A DNA stretch of 64,000 nt from a virus, in the IMG/VR virus record IMGVR_UViG_3300028277_000003, positions 1 through 64,000 of that record, one strand, 5' to 3'. The translations under genes were made by a program, and so were the position numbers. How positions within the stretch are numbered: position 1 is the first letter of the stretch; every line of letters starts with the position of its first letter. Under the pieces are notes generated by a model. That model was given only the letters and a program-made list of their open reading frames with translations. It made no database searches and was not told the origin of the DNA. Below, piece after piece: positions 22,825 through 32,401 of the stretch.

Positions 22825-23181
22825 ATGACAGAAACAGAAGTAGATGTTACAGAACGTTTGATGAACGCTCTCATTTCTAAAATGGAAACTATGGATAGAG
22901 ATATCCAATCGGTACGTGAAGAAAATTCTGTATTAAGAAAAGCCTTTGATAATCCACAATTAATTCTAAGAAAAGCAGGTTATATGCCGTATAATACGCC
23001 TATGACAGAAGACGTAAGTGCGGGTGCTTTTAGGTCTGATATGGATACTGTATCAGGAAATGTAATGAAGCAAGATGAAGGAAACCCTGACAAATACTCT
23101 AATGAACAAATTCACGAAATGAGTTGGGATGATATACATGATATGGCTGACCAACATAAAGAAGTAAAGGAGATGTACTAA
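22825..23181 (+). CDS. Coiled-coil protein with scaffold-like C-terminal motif
   Basis: Protein of 118 residues with GAGG upstream. Residues ~5-45 form a coiled coil (LMNALISKMETMDRDIQSVR). The C-terminus has SNEQIHEMSWDDIHDMAD. This aligns with STEDLAKMSWDEVHNLAS at the very end of the protease-scaffold fusion (29401-30762). Shared C-terminal motifs of this sort often bind the capsid subunit, so this may be a second scaffold or an assembly cofactor. The motif match is seen directly; the role is inference. Confidence 0.65.
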   Translation: MTETEVDVTERLMNALISKMETMDRDIQSVREENSVLRKAFDNPQLILRKAGYMPYNTPMTEDVSAGAFRSDMDTVSGNVMKQDEGNPDKYSNEQIHEMSWDDIHDMADQHKEVKEMY

Positions 23182-23182
23182 A

Positions 23183-23575
23183 ATGGTAAGACCTAGATAC
23201 GAAGAAGCATCAACAGAAGTATACAACATGTTAACGAAAGCACACAGTCTAGCAGATAGATTAGATACTCTTGAAAAAGATTCTGCAAAGCCAATGTGTC
23301 CTTGCGGTAGTGGAAAGGCGCAGAATATCTGTCCTTGTGACAATAACGTAGCGAAAGGCGACCATCATTACTCTACTACATTTTCTACAGAACCTGAAGG
23401 TATCGAGTTCCACGCAGAAAGTGGCGGTCGAACTCGTAATGCTTTCTATAACACAAATCAAAGTCTTTTAGATTCCACAGATGTAGCAAATAAAGGTGCT
23501 ACAAGTGAAAGTGTAAATCTAGATGTTCTTCCAGTAAACACGCACGATACAGTAAATCGTCTCGTCGAGGGATGA
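23183..23575 (+). CDS. SEC-C-like zinc motif protein
   Basis: Protein of 130 residues with AAAGGAG upstream. A helical N-terminus is followed by MCPCGSGKAQNICPC (about residues 38-52), close to the SEC-C motif that binds zinc at the SecA C-terminus and in many small proteins. The rest is polar, with HHYSTTFSTEPEGIEFHAES. It may bind zinc as a protein-contact element. The start of the next small zinc protein overlaps its stop. Confidence 0.6.
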   Translation: MVRPRYEEASTEVYNMLTKAHSLADRLDTLEKDSAKPMCPCGSGKAQNICPCDNNVAKGDHHYSTTFSTEPEGIEFHAESGGRTRNAFYNTNQSLLDSTDVANKGATSESVNLDVLPVNTHDTVNRLVEG

Positions 23576-23724
23576 GATTGAGTAAAGTGTACGTCAAAAA
23601 AGGCGTAGCACAAATGGAACCCTGCAAGATGTGTGGAGCAACTGCGTATGAAGGTTGTAAACAAGCAAAAGGGCTTTCCTTAGGCGAATGTCCATATTAC
23701 CGAAAATACAACCTTGGGGGTTGA
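23572..23724 (+). CDS. 50-residue four-Cys protein
   Basis: ATG 23572 overlaps the previous stop (ATGA) and the frame ends TGA 23722-23724, ten bases before the next start. The product begins MRLSKVYVKKG and contains CKMCGATAYEGCKQ followed by GECPYY. This gives C-x2-C plus two further Cys suited to one zinc. The coupling and the ordered Cys pattern argue that it is real despite its size. It is the second of two adjacent small zinc proteins. Confidence 0.55.
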   Translation: MRLSKVYVKKGVAQMEPCKMCGATAYEGCKQAKGLSLGECPYYRKYNLGG

Positions 23725-23733
23725 GGTGATGAT

Positions 23734-26700
23734 ATGGAAGAAGATGCCGCAGAAGTATACATCAGACACCGTACTGAATTGATGAAAGCAATTTTTGATA
23801 ACACTAATCCCGAACAAGAAGTCGGTGATTACTTACTTTCTAAAATAAATCTAGAAAATCATGACATAACTTATGATAAGATAGGGCTAGATTTAGTCTG
23901 TGACTCTTATAGCAACTATGTCTTGACTAAGGCAAAGAAAAAGCAAGGAGAGACTGGTACTTTACACGGTCATAGACCTGCTATGGATAAAGTGTATGGT
24001 AGTAATCATGAATGGAAAAATAGAGTAAAGCGTGCATGGAACGAAAATGATAATAAAAAACATAATTACAAACTACATTCTCCACAAAAAGATGGTGAAG
24101 ATTATCTAAGTTACCACGAAAGAAATTTAATTCCCGATTCAATGAGACATGCTTTGTGGCCTGAAATAAACCCTCATACGATTGAGTTTGACCACAAGGA
24201 TGAAACAAATGAGGCCATATTAAGGCCAACAGAACATTATAAAGACGCTAATCCATTTAGTGAAAAAAATCACCCTATGCGTAGAAGAAGAGTAGATACC
24301 AGTATGCCTGAGTGGGAAAGCACATTACGAAATTATTATCTTTCTGATTTTGGATGGGCGAAGAAAGGTAAAGATATAGAAAATGCACACAAGTCTTTCC
24401 ATACTAATAAAGATAAAACAGGCGTACAGGATATTCGAGAGTTAGTTAAAGTCGGAGAGGCTATTAAGGATAAAACTGGAATAGCAACTGGTAAGAAAGA
24501 AGATGAGTTTAAGACTGTAAAAAATGTAAAACACGGTATATATCATGGTATAAATAAAGGTACTGAAAGTCACAAAATGTCTTTCTTAGGTGGTAACGAT
24601 GGTCATGAAGGTAGTATGAATCATCAAGATGATATAAGAATTAGAGATTTTGAAAGATGGAAAAAAGATTACCCCGAACGTGTAAAACAATTAGAAGAAG
24701 ATGGTGAGGATTTAGAAGAGACTCATTTTAATGATAGAATGAGAAAGTTAGATAGTAATGATATTTTTGAAGAGAAAATAAATCCTAAGACTAGTACTAA
24801 CGTTTATGAAAATATAGACAGACGTGGTGAATCTACGTTAGAAGATGTGAAGAAAATACCTCATGGGCATGGAATGGGTTGGGATACATGGAATCATGGT
24901 TTAGAGTTCTTGAATCCAAAAGAAAGAAGTTTAGTCATGAAGCATATAAACGAACACGGTACCGATGACCCAGCACATCAATCAGTTACTTTACCTGATG
25001 GTCAAAGAATACACATGCATCGAATAAAAGCAAATCTGCAAATGAGGAATAATGCAGAAGTAGACCATTGGACTAGAAGTCAAATGCACGCTGGCCCAAA
25101 TAAGGCTAAACACATAGAAGCAAATACTGACAATCTAAAAACAGGAACTGAAGGAGTGGTATCTAAGGCATTAAAAGACACATTAATAAAAGATAATTTT
25201 CCATATCATGGTGAGCGTTTTAAGTATATAGAAAGAATGGTAAAAGATAAAAAAACTGGTGAATATAAACCGAAACTTGTAAAGACTAAATTGTTTGATG
25301 AAACTGCCCATGAAGCGTTAATTAGAAATTTAGAAGAGCATCACGAAGGGGATAAATTACTAGAATACGAAGAAGGGAAATTAACGACTGATGAAGAAAG
25401 TGGTGAGACAACAATAGCGCCCGGAAAAAGTAATTTACCACCATTTGATGCAAGAGATATAGGAGAATATCAAAAAAGCCTTAGTCAAGGTAAAACTATG
25501 AAAGAAGCATTTGGTAAAAAAATACATGCGGGTAGTGATGTAGTTTTAAGTCCTGAAGGATTACACACTTTAGTAGGATATAATAAAAATGATTTAACTA
25601 ACTCACTACATCCTATGTTTAAAGGTCAAAAAAAACCTTTCTTAGAAAAAAATATAATGAAAGAAGTTCTGAAAAATATAGATAGAAGTACAGGTATTGC
25701 TAATAAATCTAAAGATATAAGGAATGGAATGGGAACGTTTAGAGCACCGAACGGGCCTAGAAAAGATAATCCTCTTTTAGAAGAAGGAGAAGAAAAAAAC
25801 TACTATGACCATGAAGGTAAACTCAGAACTCTAGCATATCCGTTTTCTCAGTCATTTACTAATCGAGGTGGTGTTGGTAGACCTATTACTACGCTTATGG
25901 AAATTTTACATGATTTTAAATCAGAAGGTCTTACATCAAAAGGTGATGTAAAACCTACTTTGAAGTCACTTATAGAATATAAATTAAATCATAATATGGA
26001 GAAAGGAATAAGTACCTTGAAAGCAGGTTCTACATCACCTTTTGGTGTTAAAGACGCAGACAATGTGATAGATGCAAACCCTTCTACTGTGGGGGCTTAC
26101 GGTCACCTTCATTCTGACTACTTACCTACAAAACAACAAAATCATTACTCCGCTTTAGGTATTTTATCAAAAACAGATACAACTTCACACTCTCAAAATT
26201 TAACTGGAACTAAAACGGGTAAGGGTAGAAACACCAAAACAAACAGTAGTGACCACGACCATACTCGGTCTCCCGGTTTAGCACCTTTGTTAGAACACGG
26301 TCTAGATAAAAAGTATAATAGTTCACTTACTAAATATTTGACGGGCAATCTTACATCTAACGCTTATACTCAGACAAGTGCTAGAAATATAATGTCGAGA
26401 GAGAAATATAGTAAATTGACTAAAGAACAACAACAACAATATAATATTCAAGGTGAATCATCTGTTAGAAATTTAGCAGGTGAATCGCATTATCGTGCAA
26501 CAGTAAATGGTAGTACTAGCCCGCCTAATAACCCAGCGCAGAGATTCTTAAACTTCAAAGATATAGAAAATAATCCTAATTATTTGAGTACAGGTGATGA
26601 TATAGATGACGTTATGACTGCATTACCATCTAGTTATATTAAAAATCCTAAAGATACTTTACCCAAAGGCTTCTTTGACGAGTTACTATCTATACAAGAA

Positions 26701-29355
26701 GAATTTGAAAATACAGATGACCCTGAAAAAATAAAATACCTAAAAAGTATGCTTCAGCCATTACAAGAACAATACGCAACTGCAACAAAGAGACAAAGAG
26801 AATATGGAGGGCAATCCAAACCACGTGGCGACTTTGGCAATGTACGAAAATACATGGAAGAGGCTCACGGAAGCGATAGAGGCGGGATTGCAGAGATATT
26901 TAGAACAGTAATTGCACCTGCAATTCTAAAAAAGAAACCCGACGCATTCCATGAAGATAATCCTAAGGCTTTACTAAATATTTTGAGAGGTGTAAAAGAT
27001 GCGCAAAGACATCTTTATGTTAATGGAGACCACAATGTAAAGATTAGTGCACACACCCACTCATCCGAAGAAGAAGATATGTCATCTGATATACAATATA
27101 ATTTAGCAAATCAAATGAAAACTCTAGGCCCATTAACAAATAACGTAATTGACCCAAGTAAACATGGGGTGCAAGATGTATTAGAAATGTTAGATTTACC
27201 TAACGAAGATGCTCATAAAGAACATGCTCAAAGATATTTACAAACTTTATCCGGCCCAGTACATGCTTACAGCATAGGTCAACTTGCTACAATGAGTGGC
27301 CTTGATGGTAACCCGATGCAATGGAATCCGAAAGATAAAGAAATGTTTGAAGGAAAAGGACACGGCGATGTTCACACTCACTTAGATAATGTATTGAGAG
27401 AAGGACAGGCTAGTTTTCCACCTGCTAGAAAAGATACAGGCAACATATACCCTAAAGGACATCCGAAAGAAGGACAAACATCAACAACCCCTAATAGGGA
27501 TTTTGATAGAGCGCAAGCGTTATTCAAAAAAAATCCTATATACAATGCTCTAGGGTTTTTACATCAAAATGCAAGAAATGAAATGAAGTTAGGGGGATAT
27601 GGTTTACAATATCACCAAGCACCTGCTCCTTTAGGTAAAAGAAGTAAACAAACTAACGCTCATAATAAAAGCATTGAAGGCACTTTATTACACGAAAGTC
27701 AATATGGTCAAGGTTCTTTAGATTACCACCATGCAAGAAGAAAAGATATTGCAAGTAATATACTGTCTTTTGACACTAGCCCTGATATTGATTTGAAATC
27801 TAAAGTTGAACCTAAAACAATTCACAGCATTGGTTGGGGTAATGAGCAAGTAAAACCACTTAGAAGTCATGAGGGTGCAACTCCAACCGACCAGTTCACC
27901 AGCGGTCTAATGGATTGGGGTTGGAGTGGAAAAGCAGAAATTGGTACAGAACACGATTTTGACGGTAACTCTGTTGTAGGCACTCATATGAGTGAAGAGA
28001 ACTTCCCTTCTGTGCCTTTTAGTTATCTACAGTCTTTACTTCGAGATTCACATTCGCCTGAAAATATACAATCTATGTTAACTAATGCAGAACCCTTTAC
28101 TCAATATCCCGCACAAATGACTCAAAATATTGATGGTGAAACACCAAGTGATGATTATCAGAATGTATCTAAAGCAGATTTACCTAAAGAAATACCACTA
28201 ATAGAGCCACTACATAGAATCTTTGAACTTAAAGACATGTCTGAATTAAGAGGCTTTACTGGTGAATGGGTTGTGTCTATTCACAAAGATGGTACAAGAT
28301 GTAAAGTTAGTAAAAAGAATGGTAGAATAGCAATAGAAGACGAAAATGGCGTGAAGCAATCTTGTAGTGATGAATTAAGAGATTCATTCAAAGCGGCGTG
28401 TAAGAAAAATTATGTTGTTGACGGAATAATGGATGATGGTGATTTCTATATTAATGACATTTTGTCATATGATAAGGATGAAGTTACTGAACTAACTACA
28501 AGAGAGCGCATTAAAATCTTAAGAGGGCAGTTTGAGAGTTACCACCCTGTATTCATACCTAGTCCATCTGATATTAGAATTACAGATGAAGTTGGACTAG
28601 AAGGTGCGGTAAAAGAATTGGGTAAAGATTCTGATAAGTTATTGCTTCGTGATGCAAAGTCTACTTACATGAAAGGAGAAGAGAAGCATCCAAAGTGGGT
28701 ATTACTTGCTAAATCTGATATTTTGTACCATGTGCCTTTTACTATGGAGATTGATGATAGTCACTTTATCATCAGATTACCCGAAGATGTTGTGAAATAC
28801 GATATTGTAGATGAGAAGGCCGTGAACCCTGTAGCCGCTATCGGTGAAATAACCAATTCGGATTACTCTATACGGTTAGCAAAAAGCCTTGAGTCTTATT
28901 GGCAAGACGGTTTAATTGAATTGTTAAAAGAAGAAACGCAAATTGAAATACAAGAGAAGGTAGGGGAAGAGACACAGATTGAACCTGAGTTAAACGAAGA
29001 AGAGATAGAAGAAGAAAGCGCTGGCATCTTGAAACCTAAGAAAGATAGAAACTTAATTATGAAGCCAAACGATATGGCGAAGGCGCTATTACTAATTGAA
29101 AGAGCCTTAGATAAAATGCAAAAAGGCCATAGTAACATGGCTGGAAGAGGATTAGGAATAGATGTTGGGGGCGGTGTTGAAAGCCCTCGTGGACCTACTT
29201 CTCTTACGGCAGAGCAGGCTTTGCCCGATTGGGATATGAAGAAGCGCCCTACTGAGGACTTGGAGAAGCCGGAAGATTATCCGGGTAGAAAACAGAAAAA
29301 GAGGCAATCCGTAGAGCAGTCTAGCGTTTTTAATGAAAGAAGCCTTGATGAGTAG
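23734..29355 (+). CDS. Giant head-region protein with degenerate nucleotidyltransferase domain
   Basis: Protein of 1,873 residues with GAGGTGATG upstream. The first ~1,490 residues are polar, rich in His, Lys, Asn and Asp, and unrecognised. Residues ~1500-1665 resemble the adenylation domain of ATP-dependent DNA ligases and capping enzymes. Motif I reads EWVVSIHKDGTR (1511-1522) where K-x-DGxR is expected, motif III YVVDGIMDDGDFYINDIL (1560 onward), a TTRERIKIL segment, motif IV KLLLRDAKSTYMKG (1635 onward) and motif V WVLLAK (1655-1660). The nucleophilic Lys aligns with H1517, the motif III Glu is lost and EG of motif IV is DK, so it is probably inactive as a ligase. Position between portal and protease suggests a virion component, perhaps binding DNA ends. 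Confidence 0.7.
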   Translation: MEEDAAEVYIRHRTELMKAIFDNTNPEQEVGDYLLSKINLENHDITYDKIGLDLVCDSYSNYVLTKAKKKQGETGTLHGHRPAMDKVYGSNHEWKNRVKRAWNENDNKKHNYKLHSPQKDGEDYLSYHERNLIPDSMRHALWPEINPHTIEFDHKDETNEAILRPTEHYKDANPFSEKNHPMRRRRVDTSMPEWESTLRNYYLSDFGWAKKGKDIENAHKSFHTNKDKTGVQDIRELVKVGEAIKDKTGIATGKKEDEFKTVKNVKHGIYHGINKGTESHKMSFLGGNDGHEGSMNHQDDIRIRDFERWKKDYPERVKQLEEDGEDLEETHFNDRMRKLDSNDIFEEKINPKTSTNVYENIDRRGESTLEDVKKIPHGHGMGWDTWNHGLEFLNPKERSLVMKHINEHGTDDPAHQSVTLPDGQRIHMHRIKANLQMRNNAEVDHWTRSQMHAGPNKAKHIEANTDNLKTGTEGVVSKALKDTLIKDNFPYHGERFKYIERMVKDKKTGEYKPKLVKTKLFDETAHEALIRNLEEHHEGDKLLEYEEGKLTTDEESGETTIAPGKSNLPPFDARDIGEYQKSLSQGKTMKEAFGKKIHAGSDVVLSPEGLHTLVGYNKNDLTNSLHPMFKGQKKPFLEKNIMKEVLKNIDRSTGIANKSKDIRNGMGTFRAPNGPRKDNPLLEEGEEKNYYDHEGKLRTLAYPFSQSFTNRGGVGRPITTLMEILHDFKSEGLTSKGDVKPTLKSLIEYKLNHNMEKGISTLKAGSTSPFGVKDADNVIDANPSTVGAYGHLHSDYLPTKQQNHYSALGILSKTDTTSHSQNLTGTKTGKGRNTKTNSSDHDHTRSPGLAPLLEHGLDKKYNSSLTKYLTGNLTSNAYTQTSARNIMSREKYSKLTKEQQQQYNIQGESSVRNLAGESHYRATVNGSTSPPNNPAQRFLNFKDIENNPNYLSTGDDIDDVMTALPSSYIKNPKDTLPKGFFDELLSIQEEFENTDDPEKIKYLKSMLQPLQEQYATATKRQREYGGQSKPRGDFGNVRKYMEEAHGSDRGGIAEIFRTVIAPAILKKKPDAFHEDNPKALLNILRGVKDAQRHLYVNGDHNVKISAHTHSSEEEDMSSDIQYNLANQMKTLGPLTNNVIDPSKHGVQDVLEMLDLPNEDAHKEHAQRYLQTLSGPVHAYSIGQLATMSGLDGNPMQWNPKDKEMFEGKGHGDVHTHLDNVLREGQASFPPARKDTGNIYPKGHPKEGQTSTTPNRDFDRAQALFKKNPIYNALGFLHQNARNEMKLGGYGLQYHQAPAPLGKRSKQTNAHNKSIEGTLLHESQYGQGSLDYHHARRKDIASNILSFDTSPDIDLKSKVEPKTIHSIGWGNEQVKPLRSHEGATPTDQFTSGLMDWGWSGKAEIGTEHDFDGNSVVGTHMSEENFPSVPFSYLQSLLRDSHSPENIQSMLTNAEPFTQYPAQMTQNIDGETPSDDYQNVSKADLPKEIPLIEPLHRIFELKDMSELRGFTGEWVVSIHKDGTRCKVSKKNGRIAIEDENGVKQSCSDELRDSFKAACKKNYVVDGIMDDGDFYINDILSYDKDEVTELTTRERIKILRGQFESYHPVFIPSPSDIRITDEVGLEGAVKELGKDSDKLLLRDAKSTYMKGEEKHPKWVLLAKSDILYHVPFTMEIDDSHFIIRLPEDVVKYDIVDEKAVNPVAAIGEITNSDYSIRLAKSLESYWQDGLIELLKEETQIEIQEKVGEETQIEPELNEEEIEEESAGILKPKKDRNLIMKPNDMAKALLLIERALDKMQKGHSNMAGRGLGIDVGGGVESPRGPTSLTAEQALPDWDMKKRPTEDLEKPEDYPGRKQKKRQSVEQSSVFNERSLDE

Positions 29356-29400
29356 TCCCGTAGCATATATGTAGTAAGGTTTTACGTATGGTGAATTAGT

Positions 29401-30762
29401 GTGCTCGGTAGTCAACAACTATTCAGAAACGGCGATGGCCCAATTAGTATCCTCAAGGGTGCTAATGACCTCATCGTTGCTGGTTATGCCAGCGTTGAAG
29501 TTGTAGACAAGCAAGGCGACGTAATAACAAAGGAGGCATTGAAACACGCATTTCGGAAATTCATGGAAAATCCGTCATACAGAAATGTTCAATTGGCTCA
29601 CAGTAATATACAAATTGGAGACGTTGTACCGAATTACACAGATAATGAAGGGAGGTTGTGGAAAAGCGAAGTCGATGATGTCGGAATGTTTGTAGTTGTA
29701 AAATTACGAGACGACATCGAGAAAGCAAAAGAGGTTTCAGCAGAAATCAGAAAAGGCGTTCTCAGAGGATTCAGTATCGGTGGTCAAGCGTTTAAAAGAG
29801 TCAGAAAATCAGACCCAAAACGAGGAGACTACCAAGAAATAAGCAAACTGGAACTTCATGAAATAACGATTTGTGAAAAAGGCATCAATCCCGAAGCAAC
29901 ATTTAGCATACTAAAAGAAGATAACAACACGGAAGTGAATAAAATGACAGAAACAGAAAATGATAATGAAATGATGAAACAACTTGGTAGCGTACTTTCG
30001 CGTTTAGAAGGTCGGCTTGACGATATGGAAAAGGGCGAAAAACCTGCTTTCCTTGAAGAGAAGAAAGACGACGATAAGAAAGATGACAAGAAGAAAGAAG
30101 AAGTAGCGGCAGTAGAGGAAGTAGAAAAGTCAGAATACTCTGATGTAATTACTTCTGATTACCTTAACTGGATGGAAGACACTCTAAAGAGTGCTGGAGT
30201 AAATACTGCCGAGGCACGTACTCACTTCGACGACTTAGAGAAAGCCAACCTAGGCTCTACACCTGAAGAAATTCAGGCTAACCACAAAGGTCTAACTGGT
30301 CAAGCACCGGGTAGAACACAAGAAGGTGGAAACCCATCAACCGGTGCTATCGCAGCAACCACAGGCGGTGGAGTGAAGAAATCAGATTTCATTAACCCAG
30401 CATCACTTACAGACTCAGACATTGAGTCTGCGTATGAAGTATACAAAGCAGCGGCTCTTGAAGAAGAGTTCCGTGGCTCTCTAGAAAATGATTTCGCATC
30501 TCGATATGCGTCAGAGCGTACAACAGAAGTTGCAAAAGCAGAAGCAGCAGCATATGATGCACGTGGACCACTAGATGAGATAAACAAAGCAATCAGCGCA
30601 CTTTCGGAGCGTATTGAAGCAATCACCACTCCAACAGAAACTGGAGAGCAAATCACAAAATCGGATGCTGATGCACCAACACTAACAGTTCCTTCAACAG
30701 AAGATTTAGCAAAAATGTCATGGGATGAAGTTCATAACTTGGCATCTAAGGCTTTTGAGTGA
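29401..30762 (+). CDS. Prohead protease fused to scaffold
   Basis: Protein of 453 residues from GTG 29401; no strong ribosome-binding site is visible. Residues ~20-170 are a U35/HK97-type prohead protease: VAGYASVEVVDKQGDVI, catalytic H67 in QLAHSN, S125 in LRGFSIGG, and the LHEITICEKGINPEA strand. The rest is scaffold-like: a coiled coil, an acidic/basic linker (EKKDDDKKDDKKKEE) and a helical end with MSWDEVHNLAS. Such fusions guide capsid assembly and then cut scaffold and tails. It directly precedes the capsid gene. It is also the obvious candidate to process the tagged proteins, although no cleavage site is proven. Confidence 0.85.
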   Translation: MLGSQQLFRNGDGPISILKGANDLIVAGYASVEVVDKQGDVITKEALKHAFRKFMENPSYRNVQLAHSNIQIGDVVPNYTDNEGRLWKSEVDDVGMFVVVKLRDDIEKAKEVSAEIRKGVLRGFSIGGQAFKRVRKSDPKRGDYQEISKLELHEITICEKGINPEATFSILKEDNNTEVNKMTETENDNEMMKQLGSVLSRLEGRLDDMEKGEKPAFLEEKKDDDKKDDKKKEEVAAVEEVEKSEYSDVITSDYLNWMEDTLKSAGVNTAEARTHFDDLEKANLGSTPEEIQANHKGLTGQAPGRTQEGGNPSTGAIAATTGGGVKKSDFINPASLTDSDIESAYEVYKAAALEEEFRGSLENDFASRYASERTTEVAKAEAAAYDARGPLDEINKAISALSERIEAITTPTETGEQITKSDADAPTLTVPSTEDLAKMSWDEVHNLASKAFE

Positions 30763-30791
30763 TATAGAATATAAAATGGAGATGAAATAAA

Positions 30792-31961
30792 ATGGCACGA
30801 AATTACGTACGAACAATAACAGACATGGAAAGATACTACTATGGAGCAGGTAACGCAATGGGTTACTCATACTCAGGTAGTGAATTACTCAAGGCCGACA
30901 GCCCTATGCTGTCAACAACAGGTGGTACATACCAAGCAATCTATGGTCGCAAAGTATGGTCACAATTAAATCAAGAATTTAACGCATTCTCTATCCTACC
31001 AAAGAAACCATGGGATAGAAGTGGATGGCGAGTTATCACCGATAGGCCAAACAGCGGAGCAATTGCTGGTAGCGGTATTGCTGAGAACGGCACACTACCT
31101 GAAACTATTAAACCAGCATTCCAACATGTGGCAGCAAAACCTAAGACTATCGCTCACACATTCGATATGTCTGAAACTGCTATCTTCCTTGCTGACAAGG
31201 ATGACGGAATGGGCGATATTCGCTCAGTCATGAAAGAGGAAATGGGTAAACATCACGCAGAAGTCATCAATAAGATGATGTGTGGTGACGTTGACACAGT
31301 AGCAGGCAATAATTTCGAGTCTCTTGACCGAGTTACTGCTGGATACGCTGCCGGTGCTGCATCTAAGACTGGACTAAGTACAGACGGTGATGCAATAAAC
31401 GCAAACGGTGACCTAGACATATACAGTATTAGCAGAAGTGCAAATACATGGTCTAACGCTGAAATGAGTGTAAACGCAGTAGGTGGGACGCAAACCGATA
31501 GAACACTTTCTCTAGACTTATTAGATGAGATGTTCCAAAAGATGTGGATTCGTGGTGGAAACCCGAAAGTTATGTTAACTGGATATGATACTCTAATGAG
31601 AATCCAGCAACTTCTACAATCACAACAGAGGTTCATGGAAGAGAAGAGAGTTACCCCTACCTACAACGGTGTAAAGGGTGTACCCGGAATCGAGGCTGGT
31701 TTCATCGTAGCAACATACAACGGTGTACCAATCATTCCTACAAAGAACATGGCAGCAGACACACTATCAAGAGTTTACTACCTAGATACAGATTACTTAC
31801 ACTTCAGCACAGCAATTCCAACACAATACTTTGAGAGTGGAATAGAAACTGGTGACCCATTCGCAATCAACAGACTGGGCCAAGAAGGACTATACCGTAC
31901 TATGGGAGAACTATGGACAACTTTCTTCGGAGCACAAGGGAGCGTAAGAGACCTCAAATGA
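30792..31961 (+). CDS. Major capsid protein (HK97 fold)
   Basis: Protein of 389 residues with GGAGATG upstream. Placement straight after the protease-scaffold gene, length, and features such as KKPWDRSGWRVITDRP, a GTLPETIKPAF loop and a C-terminal DTDYLHFSTAIPTQYF segment fit HK97-fold shell proteins. The N-terminal arm (residues ~1-60) lacks a large delta domain, in line with scaffold being supplied by the protease fusion. Coding is compositionally smoother and richer in preferred codons than the neighbours, as expected for an abundant protein. Confidence 0.82.
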   Translation: MARNYVRTITDMERYYYGAGNAMGYSYSGSELLKADSPMLSTTGGTYQAIYGRKVWSQLNQEFNAFSILPKKPWDRSGWRVITDRPNSGAIAGSGIAENGTLPETIKPAFQHVAAKPKTIAHTFDMSETAIFLADKDDGMGDIRSVMKEEMGKHHAEVINKMMCGDVDTVAGNNFESLDRVTAGYAAGAASKTGLSTDGDAINANGDLDIYSISRSANTWSNAEMSVNAVGGTQTDRTLSLDLLDEMFQKMWIRGGNPKVMLTGYDTLMRIQQLLQSQQRFMEEKRVTPTYNGVKGVPGIEAGFIVATYNGVPIIPTKNMAADTLSRVYYLDTDYLHFSTAIPTQYFESGIETGDPFAINRLGQEGLYRTMGELWTTFFGAQGSVRDLK

Positions 31962-31995
31962 GGTTGTCTTGGAGATAATAAAGGAGTGAAAAGAT

Positions 31996-32391
31996 ATGGC
32001 AGATACATTAACATTAGGCGGAACAGCGACAGCGGCATTAGTAGGAGCATGGGAACTTAGAGCGGGTTCTCATAACACTACAGAATGGTTAGATGGAGCA
32101 GCAGATACATCCTATCCGGGCGGGGGTCCGGGTACATTCAGCGCAGTAAATAGCGATGGAGCAAACGGATACGACCCAGCACCAAAGATGGCATTAATTA
32201 ACGTAACAGGTGGAGCAGATGGTGAAACAATCATTCTCTCCGGTGGAGCATCAGCAATCCTGAGCGTTATGGCGACCGATGGTGGTACAGCAGCAGTAGC
32301 AGTTGGAGCATCCTTTACAGGACTAACAGCAACCTTGCAATACCTAAGTGGTTCAGCAAACGTTACAACAGTAATGGTACTATACAACTGA
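31996..32391 (+). CDS. Ala/Gly/Thr-rich beta protein, decoration candidate
   Basis: Protein of 131 residues with AAGGAG upstream. It is rich in Ala, Gly, Thr and Val in alternating beta pattern (ILSGGASAILSVMATDGG, ASFTGLTATLQYLSG), with few charges. It sits immediately after the capsid gene with similar codon use. A capsid decoration or fibre-like head protein is likely, but no family is recognised. Confidence 0.6.
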   Translation: MADTLTLGGTATAALVGAWELRAGSHNTTEWLDGAADTSYPGGGPGTFSAVNSDGANGYDPAPKMALINVTGGADGETIILSGGASAILSVMATDGGTAAVAVGASFTGLTATLQYLSGSANVTTVMVLYN

Positions 32392-32401
32392 GGTGGTTTA
32401 A

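Noticed and set aside
29059-29100. Possible extra tag (KPNDMAKALLLIER) near the end of the 1,873-residue protein
   Set aside because: It shares the K-P...A...LL look but has a different spacing and lacks the A-W/F-x-L-L-K core and the DNA-level repeat. Not counted among the 13 tags.
30300-30656. Minus-strand frame of 118 codons opposite the protease-scaffold gene
   Set aside because: Antisense shadow of Ala/Glu/Ser-rich coding; no start signal.
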